Assembly (NCBI GenBank): GCA_017440935.1 | Contig: JAFSAO010000009.1 | Coordinates: 1 to 57,816 of the forward strand | From: Opitutales bacterium | Lineage (GTDB): Bacteria; Verrucomicrobiota; Verrucomicrobiia; Opitutales; UBA953 | Length of the DNA: 57,816 nt | Direction of reading: 5' to 3' | Shown: piece after piece, positions 1 to 7,362 of the stretch | Layout: the number at the start of each line of letters is the position of its first letter | How positions within the stretch are numbered: position 1 is the first letter of the stretch | Notes under the pieces: model-generated | Seen by the model: only the letters and a program-made list of their open reading frames with translations | Told to the model about the DNA's origin: nothing | Database searches by the model: none | Translations under genes and position numbers: made by a program

Positions 1-129
1 ATCATCCTTGAACAATCCGGCGCGGAATCCCTGCGGGAACGTGAATTTCTTTATTCGCCCGATGCCACGACTCCTGAGAGTCCCCCCGTCATCAAACTCC
101 GCGCCCCCGAGTTGTCGGAGGAATCCTGA
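1..129 (+). CDS. C-terminal end of an unidentified protein (cut by window edge)
   Basis: The frame is open from the first base and ends at TGA 127-129, giving 42 residues rich in Glu and Pro with no hydrophobic stretch. The next small gene starts 18 nt later on the same strand, so this is probably the upstream member of the envelope cluster. A CGGGAACG motif lies at about 34-41. I do not recognise the protein, and too little is present to assign a role. Confidence 0.45.
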   Translation: MILEQSGAESLREREFLYSPDATTPESPPVIKLRAPELSEES

Positions 130-147
130 ATCCGAAACAGAAAAAAT

Positions 148-297
148 ATGATTATTCTCGCGTATTTACTCCTAATTGTCGCGTTTTTGCTTTGGTTCTT
201 TGGTGGTGTTTTTCTCATCGGCGGGAACCGGAAAGTAGGTCTGTGCATTATGGGAGTTGGCGGGATTTTTTCTCTGCTAAGCGTGTTTCTATTCTGA
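148..297 (+). CDS. small two-helix membrane protein, unknown function
   Basis: This 49-aa ORF starts at ATG 148 and ends at TGA 295-297. It is almost entirely hydrophobic: a first helix at about residues 2-25, a short polar turn containing GGNRK, and a second helix at about 31-49. It lies between the partial upstream gene and the pilin-like gene on the same strand with short gaps (18 and 22 nt), consistent with one transcript. No family is recognised. Its size and hairpin topology would suit a small accessory membrane subunit, but that is a guess. Confidence 0.45.
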   Translation: MIILAYLLLIVAFLLWFFGGVFLIGGNRKVGLCIMGVGGIFSLLSVFLF

Positions 298-319
298 CAA
301 TTAGTAAATGTAAAATCTT

Positions 320-901
320 ATGAAGAACAAAAATAACTTAAAAAAATTAGGCGGCGGAATGGTTCGTTTTTTGATCGTTTTGCTGATTGCGGCTGTCGTC
401 GTTGTTGCCGGTATTGTCGCCTGCCGATACTTCAAAATGGTGTCGACTCCTCCGAATTACGATGATGTTCGCCTTTGCGTGAAATCACTTGTCGAATCGC
501 AGTCGTCCTACTGCGTGCACAAAACGCGAGGACGCTTTGCCGCGAATATGAATGAACTCGGATTTGTGCGGGAACGCGGCGATGTCATGCTAGAGCGTGT
601 TTGGAACGCGAATTGGCAGAGTCCGGATCGTGTTGCAAGTGAAGGTTATTTTTTTACGACGTTTTCTCTTAAAAACGGTAAACGCGCCGTTGTGCTTGCT
701 GTTCCCGCCAACGGGAAACCTCCGTATTTTATCGCACTCTACGGAGAAATCGGTGCCTCGATGATGAAAGCACGAGGAACTTCCGTTTATCGAAATTTTG
801 ATTCAGGAATCTTTACTGATGATTTTATCTCCGGAAAGACAACTCTCGAACGCGTTCGCGAAATTATTGAGCAATCAGAACGCGTTCCTGAAAACCTCTA
901 A
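320..901 (+). CDS. membrane-anchored pseudopilin-like protein
   Basis: 193 aa. A short basic N-terminus (MKNKNNLKK) is followed by one transmembrane segment at about residues 16-36 and an extracytoplasmic domain. The stretch after the helix (VKSLVESQSSYCVHKTRGRFAANMNEL) resembles the 'residues collected along a long helix, then x-GRFAxxxxEL' pattern of type IV pilin and pseudopilin globular domains. It has no classical prepilin peptidase cleavage motif with Gly then Phe-Thr-Leu, so it is a lookalike and not a proven pilin. It sits 30 nt before a secreted-protein gene and upstream of an ABC exporter, suggesting an envelope role. Function unknown. Confidence 0.6.
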   Translation: MKNKNNLKKLGGGMVRFLIVLLIAAVVVVAGIVACRYFKMVSTPPNYDDVRLCVKSLVESQSSYCVHKTRGRFAANMNELGFVRERGDVMLERVWNANWQSPDRVASEGYFFTTFSLKNGKRAVVLAVPANGKPPYFIALYGEIGASMMKARGTSVYRNFDSGIFTDDFISGKTTLERVREIIEQSERVPENL

Positions 902-931
902 TTTTAATCAGACAAACCAATCTTACAAATC

Positions 932-2401
932 ATGAAAAATTATCTCATCACTCTTGGAATTGCATCGCTTGTTTGTGTTCCCGCCATTGCGGAAAACGAA
1001 TATGGCGATTATGTAAAAACACCGGACATCGTTGCCGCCGATTTATGGAAAGATTCGTGGCAACTCGGGAAGGAATATCAGCACCTTGCTACGTTTGAGA
1101 TTGATGCGGCGGTAAAAGCGTCTTCAAGGAAAGATGCTTCGTGGCTCGAAAAGCTTTGCGGGATGGCTTACGAGGACATTTCCGGACACATGCAGTTGGG
1201 CGGAACGACGAGCGCGTTTACAACGGTTGCCCATAAAACCGAAAACGGTGAAACGCTCCTCGTTCGCAATTTCGGAACAACGGATCTTCAACCAAATTTC
1301 TATTTTGAAATAAAAGATAATCCCGTCGCCGGTTTTGTAATGAAAACACTGATGACGGATGGTGAAATTAAAACGCTCGTAAACAAGCGGGTGACAGAGG
1401 CTATTGCTGTCGGTGCGGGAATCAAAGCCGGAATCGCTGCGTTTCTTGCAGCGGAAGTCGCAACAATTGGTGGGACCGGAGGAAGTCTAGGAACTGTTGC
1501 CGCAACGAAAGCAGGTGGTGCCGCATACATGAGCACCAAGGATACTTTAATCGCTGTCGCGAAATCAACGGATGCCGGCGGACGTCTTGAAGAATACGTT
1601 CAAGGTAAATTACAAGATGCCGGGCTTGGAGCATCGGAACTCGACGGCGAGGTCGTCTATACCGTTCTAAACAAATCTAAGGCGGGCAAGCTTTTCGGAT
1701 CGCTTAATACGAAAGCGAATTTTGCTCTCAAACTTGCGGAAAGTTTTAACAATCGCGATTACCTCATTTTTTCAGATAAGGGAGGTAATGTTTCGTCAAA
1801 ACGGATATCATCCAAGACGATTGAAGATTTGATGGAACTTTCTAAGAATGGACAGCTTTCTCAAAACATTGGAGCATTAAAGAATCTCGACGGTGCGGTT
1901 GCCTCGGATGCCGAAAGTTGTTTTAAACGCGAATCCCTCGGACTGAACGAGAAAATCCTTGGAGGGAAGGAGCGCAAGATTGGAGAAGTTTGGCTTGCAG
2001 ATGCGGATTTTATGAACAGCTTTCTGCATCCGGAACTGAAAGGAAAATTTAAAGGACGGGTTTTGCTCAAATATGAATCAGATACGCGAGCTCAGGATTA
2101 CTGGGGAAATTTCTTCAGCGCACGGAAGTTAATTATGCTTCGCCGAAGCGGGGACGATTCGACCAATGCCGCTTACGAAGAAGAAGAATTTTCACTTTCT
2201 TTGAACGGACAACGCACATCGCTTGAAATTTTCTTGGATAAGGAAACGCTTGTTGTTCGCGAAGTTCGTCTAAAAGCAGAAAGCGATGTTTCCGCCGGCG
2301 GATTACCGAATTCGATTTTTACGCGAGGCTTGAAATTGAACGGTGATATTGAATGCAACATGAACTATCACTGTCGGGAATCATCGACTGACAATGGGTA
2401 A
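932..2401 (+). CDS. secreted protein with C-terminal domain shared with the 4503-5597 product
   Basis: 489 aa with a clear signal peptide (about residues 1-20, cleavage near AIA-EN). Residues about 160-210 are rich in Gly and Ala and could insert in or cross a membrane. The C-terminal part contains a block 'GEVWLADADFMNSF...KGRVLLKYES' that matches 'REFWLVDADALSGI...DGRVLLRWVES' in the protein encoded at 4503-5597, so the two are paralogous in this domain. Its stop overlaps the start of the ABC ATPase gene by 8 nt, indicating translational coupling. It could be the exported substrate or an extracytoplasmic partner of the ABC transporter. No known family is recognised. Confidence 0.7.
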   Translation: MKNYLITLGIASLVCVPAIAENEYGDYVKTPDIVAADLWKDSWQLGKEYQHLATFEIDAAVKASSRKDASWLEKLCGMAYEDISGHMQLGGTTSAFTTVAHKTENGETLLVRNFGTTDLQPNFYFEIKDNPVAGFVMKTLMTDGEIKTLVNKRVTEAIAVGAGIKAGIAAFLAAEVATIGGTGGSLGTVAATKAGGAAYMSTKDTLIAVAKSTDAGGRLEEYVQGKLQDAGLGASELDGEVVYTVLNKSKAGKLFGSLNTKANFALKLAESFNNRDYLIFSDKGGNVSSKRISSKTIEDLMELSKNGQLSQNIGALKNLDGAVASDAESCFKRESLGLNEKILGGKERKIGEVWLADADFMNSFLHPELKGKFKGRVLLKYESDTRAQDYWGNFFSARKLIMLRRSGDDSTNAAYEEEEFSLSLNGQRTSLEIFLDKETLVVREVRLKAESDVSAGGLPNSIFTRGLKLNGDIECNMNYHCRESSTDNG

Positions 2402-3443
2402 TTCTTCTCAAAAACAGAAGCCTATCATTGAAATTCGGAATCTGGAATTTGGGTTTGATGAAAAATCAAAAGGGCGTAGCAAAATTCCCGGATTAAGTTT
2501 ACCGTATCTTTCAATCTCGCCGGGGCGCATTCATGCTCTCGTCGGCGGGAGCGGGTGCGGGAAGTCTTTACTGTTGAGCTTGCTCTCGACGTTCCCGCCC
2601 AAGACTTGGGTGAAACCGAGACATCCGGAAATATTGTCCTTTTCTTGGTTCGGAGAAAAATTTTCAGAGCACGATTTTGGTTTTGCGGGAAAATATTCTT
2701 CGAAGATGCGAAGCGCCTTGAATAAAAGCCAAGGCAACATTTGGTATGTGCCTCAGCATCTTCCGATTAGCCGCGCGGATTCCGTTTCAGTTGAAAAAAC
2801 GCTTTTTGAAATTGTTCGGGCAACAAATCCAAATAAGTCTCCGAAAGAGGTTTGCAATGCCGCCGAAACGTTTTTTGATAAATTAAACAAGAAATCCGGT
2901 TCGCGATTCTTTGATTGGGATAAGGAACGCCATGAGCCCGTTCGGAAACTTTCCGGGGGCGAACGCAAGCGCTTCGAGGTTTGTGCAAGGCTGATCGCGC
3001 TCGAACTTTTTAATCAAGACGGAAAGGCTCTGTTTCTTTTAGATGAACCGACAGCCGGATTGGATCCGGTTCGATCGAGATATTTTTTCGAGTTTATTAA
3101 AAACATCTCTAAAGAGGACAAAGATGTTGCCTTTGTCATAGCAACGCACGATTTGCAGTTTTTGGACGATTATGCCGACGAAATAATTTCTATTCGTCGA
3201 GACGATGAAGACGACGAAACGACGACGCATCTCAAGGAAGACAAAACCTGTTGCGAAATTTTCTGCGGGAACGTCGGCGATTATAAAAAAGTTTTCGGTG
3301 GAGAAAGTGGGAACACAAAGACCATTCTCGAAATTTTTGAAAGGAATAATCGACGGGAAAACGGAAAGAACGCAGAAAGCGCGGGCGCACTCCAAAAGAG
3401 ATGGGAAAGGCAAATGCCCGAAATTTTTAGCTGTCAACAATGA
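2394..3443 (+). CDS. ABC transporter ATP-binding protein
   Basis: 349 aa. All nucleotide-binding motifs are visible: Walker A GGSGCGKS (51-58), Q-loop region VPQH (119-122), signature LSGGE (186-190), Walker B LFLLDEPTAGLD (213-224) and the switch His in ATHD (252). About 60 extra residues between Walker A and the signature and a charged C-terminal extension (beyond 270) are unusual. The start overlaps the upstream secreted-protein gene by 8 nt, and its own stop overlaps the permease start in an ATGA arrangement. It energises the membrane protein encoded next. The architecture points to an ABC-2 type exporter; the substrate is unknown. Confidence 0.85.
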   Translation: MGNSSQKQKPIIEIRNLEFGFDEKSKGRSKIPGLSLPYLSISPGRIHALVGGSGCGKSLLLSLLSTFPPKTWVKPRHPEILSFSWFGEKFSEHDFGFAGKYSSKMRSALNKSQGNIWYVPQHLPISRADSVSVEKTLFEIVRATNPNKSPKEVCNAAETFFDKLNKKSGSRFFDWDKERHEPVRKLSGGERKRFEVCARLIALELFNQDGKALFLLDEPTAGLDPVRSRYFFEFIKNISKEDKDVAFVIATHDLQFLDDYADEIISIRRDDEDDETTTHLKEDKTCCEIFCGNVGDYKKVFGGESGNTKTILEIFERNNRRENGKNAESAGALQKRWERQMPEIFSCQQ

Positions 3444-4516
3444 AAGAATTGTCAACAATGAAGACGGATTTTCTGCGTTGTTTTCGGCGACAATGGCCGA
3501 AAACGAAAAAGGCGTGGTTTTCCGCGATTGTAATTCCGGCTCTTGTCGCCGTTTTGGTTTGGCTTGCATTCTTGTTTCAGGAGTGTCCGGGTGAAGATTT
3601 TGACCGTTTTGTGTTTTTTTCAACGTTGTATTGTTTTTGGGTCGGGCTTTTCAATGCCTGCCAAACGCTCAACGGTGCCGTGGAGTCCGGAGAATGGAGC
3701 TATTGGGTTTTGGGATTTCGGCGCTCGTTCTTGCGTTATTTTACGGCGAACGTGCTTTCTGTAGGTGTGGGGACGTTGGTGCAGATTGCGGTATTTTTCG
3801 TCGTATTGTTCGGACTTTCGTTTTTCGCCGACTTGGGGATGTTGGAGGCAAATAATATTTTGGAAGTCGGATTTGATAGTACGGAAAATGCCTTAAAGGG
3901 CTTTCTCGGATGTGGATTGTTTTTTCCGGAATGGCTTCCGAGCTGTCTATTTTTATCTCTTTCATTTTTGAGTGCCGCTTGTTGCGGCGTTGCTTTCGGT
4001 ATTTTACTTAGCGCATCTATAGGGAGTTCTTCAACCGCACTAAAGATGTCTGTGGCCACTGTCGTTTTGATTATGATTTCGTCTTCGATCGTTTTGGACG
4101 AACAAAAAAACTACGAGTATGTTTCCGAAATTTTGTTTGAAAATTCTGAGGGCAAAAAATTGCCGTTCGCATGGGAAGATGGGTATTTCGGAAAAACAAT
4201 TTTAAGTGGTGCATCATTTGCGTTCCCGCAACGCTATTTTTTCAATGTAGGATTTTGCCCACTACATAAAAGTGTGGAAAAGGAAGTAGAACAACAGAGT
4301 AGTGATGCATGGAATGAGTTGAGGAAATTTGGGCGAAAAGGTGGGGACGAGAAAAAGCTTTCCGAGATTCGAGCAACGTGTGTTCCCGAGATTTTGAAGA
4401 TGTTTTTTTCACGCGTTTTCGGGGAGCTATTTGCTATGACACTCTGGTGCGCCGGTGTCCTCCTTTTCGCGTTCGGGTTTCTAAAATTTAAATCAAAATA
4501 CTATGAGATTCGTTAA
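3440..4516 (+). CDS. ABC-2-like transporter permease
   Basis: 358 aa integral membrane protein. Hydrophobic helices lie at about residues 28-48, 60-75, 105-128, 165-200 and 205-215, then a long polar loop (about 220-325), and a last helix at about 335-352. One big soluble loop and a C-terminal helix are typical of ABC-2 exporters. The start (ATGA overlap with the ATPase stop) and the 14-nt overlap with the next gene indicate tight co-translation. It is the only multi-span membrane protein of that size here and is the natural partner of the preceding ATPase. The family assignment rests on topology and context, not on a specific motif. Confidence 0.7.
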   Translation: MKELSTMKTDFLRCFRRQWPKTKKAWFSAIVIPALVAVLVWLAFLFQECPGEDFDRFVFFSTLYCFWVGLFNACQTLNGAVESGEWSYWVLGFRRSFLRYFTANVLSVGVGTLVQIAVFFVVLFGLSFFADLGMLEANNILEVGFDSTENALKGFLGCGLFFPEWLPSCLFLSLSFLSAACCGVAFGILLSASIGSSSTALKMSVATVVLIMISSSIVLDEQKNYEYVSEILFENSEGKKLPFAWEDGYFGKTILSGASFAFPQRYFFNVGFCPLHKSVEKEVEQQSSDAWNELRKFGRKGGDEKKLSEIRATCVPEILKMFFSRVFGELFAMTLWCAGVLLFAFGFLKFKSKYYEIR

Positions 4517-5597
4517 AACAACATTGGCTTTGTGCGTCGTTTCGTCTCCGCTTCTCTTCGGGGCTCCGCTTACGGAGTGGAAACTGAATTGGGATTATCA
4601 AACGAGAATGGAATTTCGTGTAGAATTTACCCGAGTTCGTGCCGACGCGTGGGACGGGAACAACATTATCTATACGGGGAATACGGAATTCCAGACATTA
4701 CGTTGCGGTTCAAATTCCGCAAATATCGCATTCGTGTCGTCGGATTTGCTCCGTTTGGAAAATCCTCCGGAATTTAGAAAAGACATAGAAGAACGTCCTT
4801 GGTATGACTGGGAATATATAAAAGGCAAAGGAATGTCGGTGATTTTCAGGGGTGACGATTTCATCGAATGGGTCGAAACACATAAAAATTATGAAGCGTT
4901 AAAATTAAAATCCGGCGGCTTAAATAAAATTTTAGGGCTGGATGCTTTTTCGGCGGAGGCGTCGGCGTTGTTTGCGAAAGACCTCGCTTATTGCTTCCGG
5001 TGGGAATCAGCCTCTGACGCTTCTGGAGTGAGCGTCTATAAATCTTGTAACAGTCACGAACAGGCTCCGGAGCTTGTTCAGGATTTTGTGAAATCCGAAG
5101 TGAATTTCAGTTACGAGGGGCTTTGTGACGGTCGTAACGGGAGAGAGTTTTGGTTGGTTGATGCAGATGCCCTTTCCGGAATTGTTCCACAACATATGTT
5201 GTATAAGGCTAAATTTGACGGACGGGTTCTTTTGCGTTGGGTTGAGTCGACACCGGAAACACAGAGGGCTGATCAGAAATTGGAAAAGTATGATGCTAAA
5301 ATTGTGATTTGGCCGCGTCCGCACAGGAACGATGCCACAAATCTAAAATTTCTATTCATGTCTGCAGAAGGGAAACCACAAGAAATCAGGCTTCCGAGAG
5401 ATAAAATTTCCGGCAATTTTTACATCGACAAGGCGCTGAAAATTATAAAGGAAGCGAACATTGAAATCAAAGATGCTAAATATTCCGGAGAAATGCCGAA
5501 AATCGGAGATTTCAAAGAAGAAATAAAAACGCTGAGTGCTGATTTGAAAATTGAATTCAATTATGAGCAGTCTGCCTCTAAGAGACAAAAACTATAA
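4503..5597 (+). CDS. secreted protein, paralogous domain to the 932-2401 product
   Basis: 364 aa with an N-terminal signal peptide (residues about 1-20, ending LLFGAP). A central block 'GREFWLVDADALSGIVPQHM...FDGRVLLRWVES' matches the C-terminal domain of the 489-aa protein encoded by the second gene of this cluster, whereas the rest is unrelated by eye. The two paralogues flank the ATPase and permease genes, an arrangement reminiscent of a transporter with two extracytoplasmic partners or with paired cargo. The start lies 14 nt inside the permease gene. The C-terminus is rich in Lys, Glu and Ile. Function unknown. Confidence 0.65.
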   Translation: MRFVKTTLALCVVSSPLLFGAPLTEWKLNWDYQTRMEFRVEFTRVRADAWDGNNIIYTGNTEFQTLRCGSNSANIAFVSSDLLRLENPPEFRKDIEERPWYDWEYIKGKGMSVIFRGDDFIEWVETHKNYEALKLKSGGLNKILGLDAFSAEASALFAKDLAYCFRWESASDASGVSVYKSCNSHEQAPELVQDFVKSEVNFSYEGLCDGRNGREFWLVDADALSGIVPQHMLYKAKFDGRVLLRWVESTPETQRADQKLEKYDAKIVIWPRPHRNDATNLKFLFMSAEGKPQEIRLPRDKISGNFYIDKALKIIKEANIEIKDAKYSGEMPKIGDFKEEIKTLSADLKIEFNYEQSASKRQKL

Positions 5598-5606
5598 AAA
5601 TATACC

Positions 5607-6107
5607 ATGAAAACTGTAAAAACAATTCTGTCAACTATACCTTTGGCTGTTTTGTGCGGGTGTACATCTACTCCAGCATTGGAAAACAATATGACTTCGG
5701 CGGTAAAAGTTCGATCGGATGTTGGAAGTTGCGGAACGACTTGCTCCTGCAAGGAGCAAAAAATCGAACCGGAACAACCGCCTCTTTCCCCGAATTTCTG
5801 GGGGGATTATCGCTGCGCGGAGTTTCCGAAGTGGTCTTTGGTATTGGATGAATCAGAGAACACCGGAAAGCTTTCTCGCGGAGAAAGAAATGGGGAGGAG
5901 ATAATCGAATTTGGCGTAGTTTTTCTTTCGCCGTATTCCGACGCGAAATCCTGTTTCGTCGATATGCGTATTCCCGAATATGAGAATTACAAAAAGCGTT
6001 TTTTGAAAATTCGTGAAATGGAAGACGGATTTTTTGAAATCATTCTCGATATTGGCAGTTCAAATGAAACGTTATTGGGAAAAACGTTTAAACGTAGGAA
6101 AGATTAA
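5607..6107 (+). CDS. lipoprotein, unknown function
   Basis: 166 aa. The N-terminus has a basic start, a hydrophobic core and a lipobox (AVLCGC, lipidated Cys at about residue 18-20), so the protein is probably anchored to the outer or inner membrane. Two further cysteine clusters follow (CGTTCSC at about 47-53), which could form disulfides or bind metal. It starts 9 nt after the preceding gene and is followed 2 nt later by the TM2 gene, so it belongs to the same operon. No family recognised. Confidence 0.6.
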   Translation: MKTVKTILSTIPLAVLCGCTSTPALENNMTSAVKVRSDVGSCGTTCSCKEQKIEPEQPPLSPNFWGDYRCAEFPKWSLVLDESENTGKLSRGERNGEEIIEFGVVFLSPYSDAKSCFVDMRIPEYENYKKRFLKIREMEDGFFEIILDIGSSNETLLGKTFKRRKD

Positions 6108-6109
6108 AA

Positions 6110-6580
6110 ATGGAATCGGACGACAAAACCATTGAGATTGAATTTTGTCCGCATTGCGGGCAGATGATTCGCGACGGCGACAACTTCTGTGCGGGATGCG
6201 GAGCGAAGGTTGGAGAGCCGGAATCGCAGGTGCTTCGCATCGCCTATCAGTCTTTAGCCTTGTTTACGGGAACGCTCGGATTGCATAATTTTTATGCCGG
6301 ATTTTTCGGACGAGCGTTTTGTCAGCTCGGAATGACGCTTGCAGGCGGGATTTTGTGGCAAGTTCGCGGGGACGTAATTAGTTTCCCGATATTGGGAACA
6401 ATCAGTGGCATTTGGGCGTTCTTGGAAATTTTTATGCAACGTAAAGATTCCACGGGATTACCGATGCAAAAGTGCGGATGCGTCGCCCAGATTGGAATTT
6501 TTCTTTTGGTCGCAATCGTCGTCGGGGTGTTCGGCGGTTTCGCGTGGATCTGCGTCGACTTGGGAAGTGTTAGTTTGTGA
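6110..6580 (+). CDS. zinc-ribbon and TM2-domain membrane protein
   Basis: 156 aa. The N-terminus has a zinc-ribbon with two CxxC pairs (CPHCG at 14-18 and CAGCG at 30-34). After a linker comes a TM2-like domain with the typical 'GTLGLHNFYAGFFGRAFCQLGMTL' pattern (glycine, His-Asn/Arg-Phe-Tyr, then two helices), and a final helix at about 130-152. Zinc-ribbon plus TM2 proteins are widespread in bacteria, with unknown function. It is the last gene of the cluster: about 240 bp without genes follow. Confidence 0.75.
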   Translation: MESDDKTIEIEFCPHCGQMIRDGDNFCAGCGAKVGEPESQVLRIAYQSLALFTGTLGLHNFYAGFFGRAFCQLGMTLAGGILWQVRGDVISFPILGTISGIWAFLEIFMQRKDSTGLPMQKCGCVAQIGIFLLVAIVVGVFGGFAWICVDLGSVSL

Positions 6581-6818
6581 TTCCTCATTAAAACAACCTC
6601 ATTCTCCTGCTGGTTGTTTATGCAAAAACGGATACTTCCGGAGCTTTCTCCTTAAAAACTCTCTTTTGGCGTGTGAGGCTCATTGCCGGCCTGCGCTGTT
6701 TCATTCCTTATTCGGGACGCTTTAGAATGAAGCACGGGTTCTTCACCTCTTTCCTAAATTTCAATTTGCGTTCCCGTGCGGTGCGGGGCATAGTTGCACG
6801 CTTTATTTTCAACAATTT
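6581..6818 (+). other. intergenic gap before yajC
   Basis: About 240 bp between the envelope cluster and yajC. It holds one CGTTCCCG motif near 6771 and no convincing ORF, hairpin terminator or RNA gene that I can see. The promoter for yajC-secDF is presumably here, but no clear -35/-10 pair stands out. Confidence 0.4.
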
Positions 6819-7235
6819 ATGCAAAATACAGCTATGAATAATGTCATGATTCTTGCACAGGCGGTTGAAGCCGCTCCCGCGACGACGCAGGTCGTTGAAA
6901 CTGTTTCGACAACGATTGGTGCAGAGCCGGCGGTGGCGACCGATTCCGCGCAGCAACCTCCCGCTTTCGGTATGTCCACGTTGCTGATTTGGATCCTGAT
7001 TTTCGTCGGATTTTATTTCATTTTGATCCGCCCGCAGACGAAGCGTCAGAAGGCGATGCAGAAAATGCAAAACGAGCTCAAAGTCGGAGACTCGGTTTAC
7101 ACGCAGAGCGGCATCATCGGCAAAATCGTTTCTTTGGACGAAACGACGGTTACGCTTCAGGTTTCCGAAGGCACGCGTATTCCGTTCCTGCGTGCGGCGG
7201 TGAGCGCGCTCGTAAACGCCCCGGAAAAGAAATAA
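6819..7235 (+). CDS. yajC: preprotein translocase accessory subunit YajC
   Basis: 138 aa. One transmembrane helix (about 50-70, LLIWILIFVGFYFILIRPQ) is followed by the conserved cytoplasmic 'RPQTKRQKAMQKMQNELKVGDSVYTQSGIIGKI' region of YajC. It joins SecDF in the holotranslocon. It sits directly upstream of fused secDF, the classical order. The N-terminus is longer than in E. coli YajC (about 45 extra polar residues rich in Ala, Thr and Val). A second ATG lies 15 nt downstream at 6834 and could be the real start; neither has a Shine-Dalgarno sequence. Confidence 0.92.
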   Translation: MQNTAMNNVMILAQAVEAAPATTQVVETVSTTIGAEPAVATDSAQQPPAFGMSTLLIWILIFVGFYFILIRPQTKRQKAMQKMQNELKVGDSVYTQSGIIGKIVSLDETTVTLQVSEGTRIPFLRAAVSALVNAPEKK

Positions 7236-7362
7236 TTTTTCCGCTCACCCGACTGTGTGCGCAGTTTCGCACATTTTGAAATTGGAAACCGCGAGCGGGA
7301 TTTCCGTTCCCTCTCCGGTTTCTGATTTGTCATTTCTAATTTCTACATTTTAACACGTTTTT

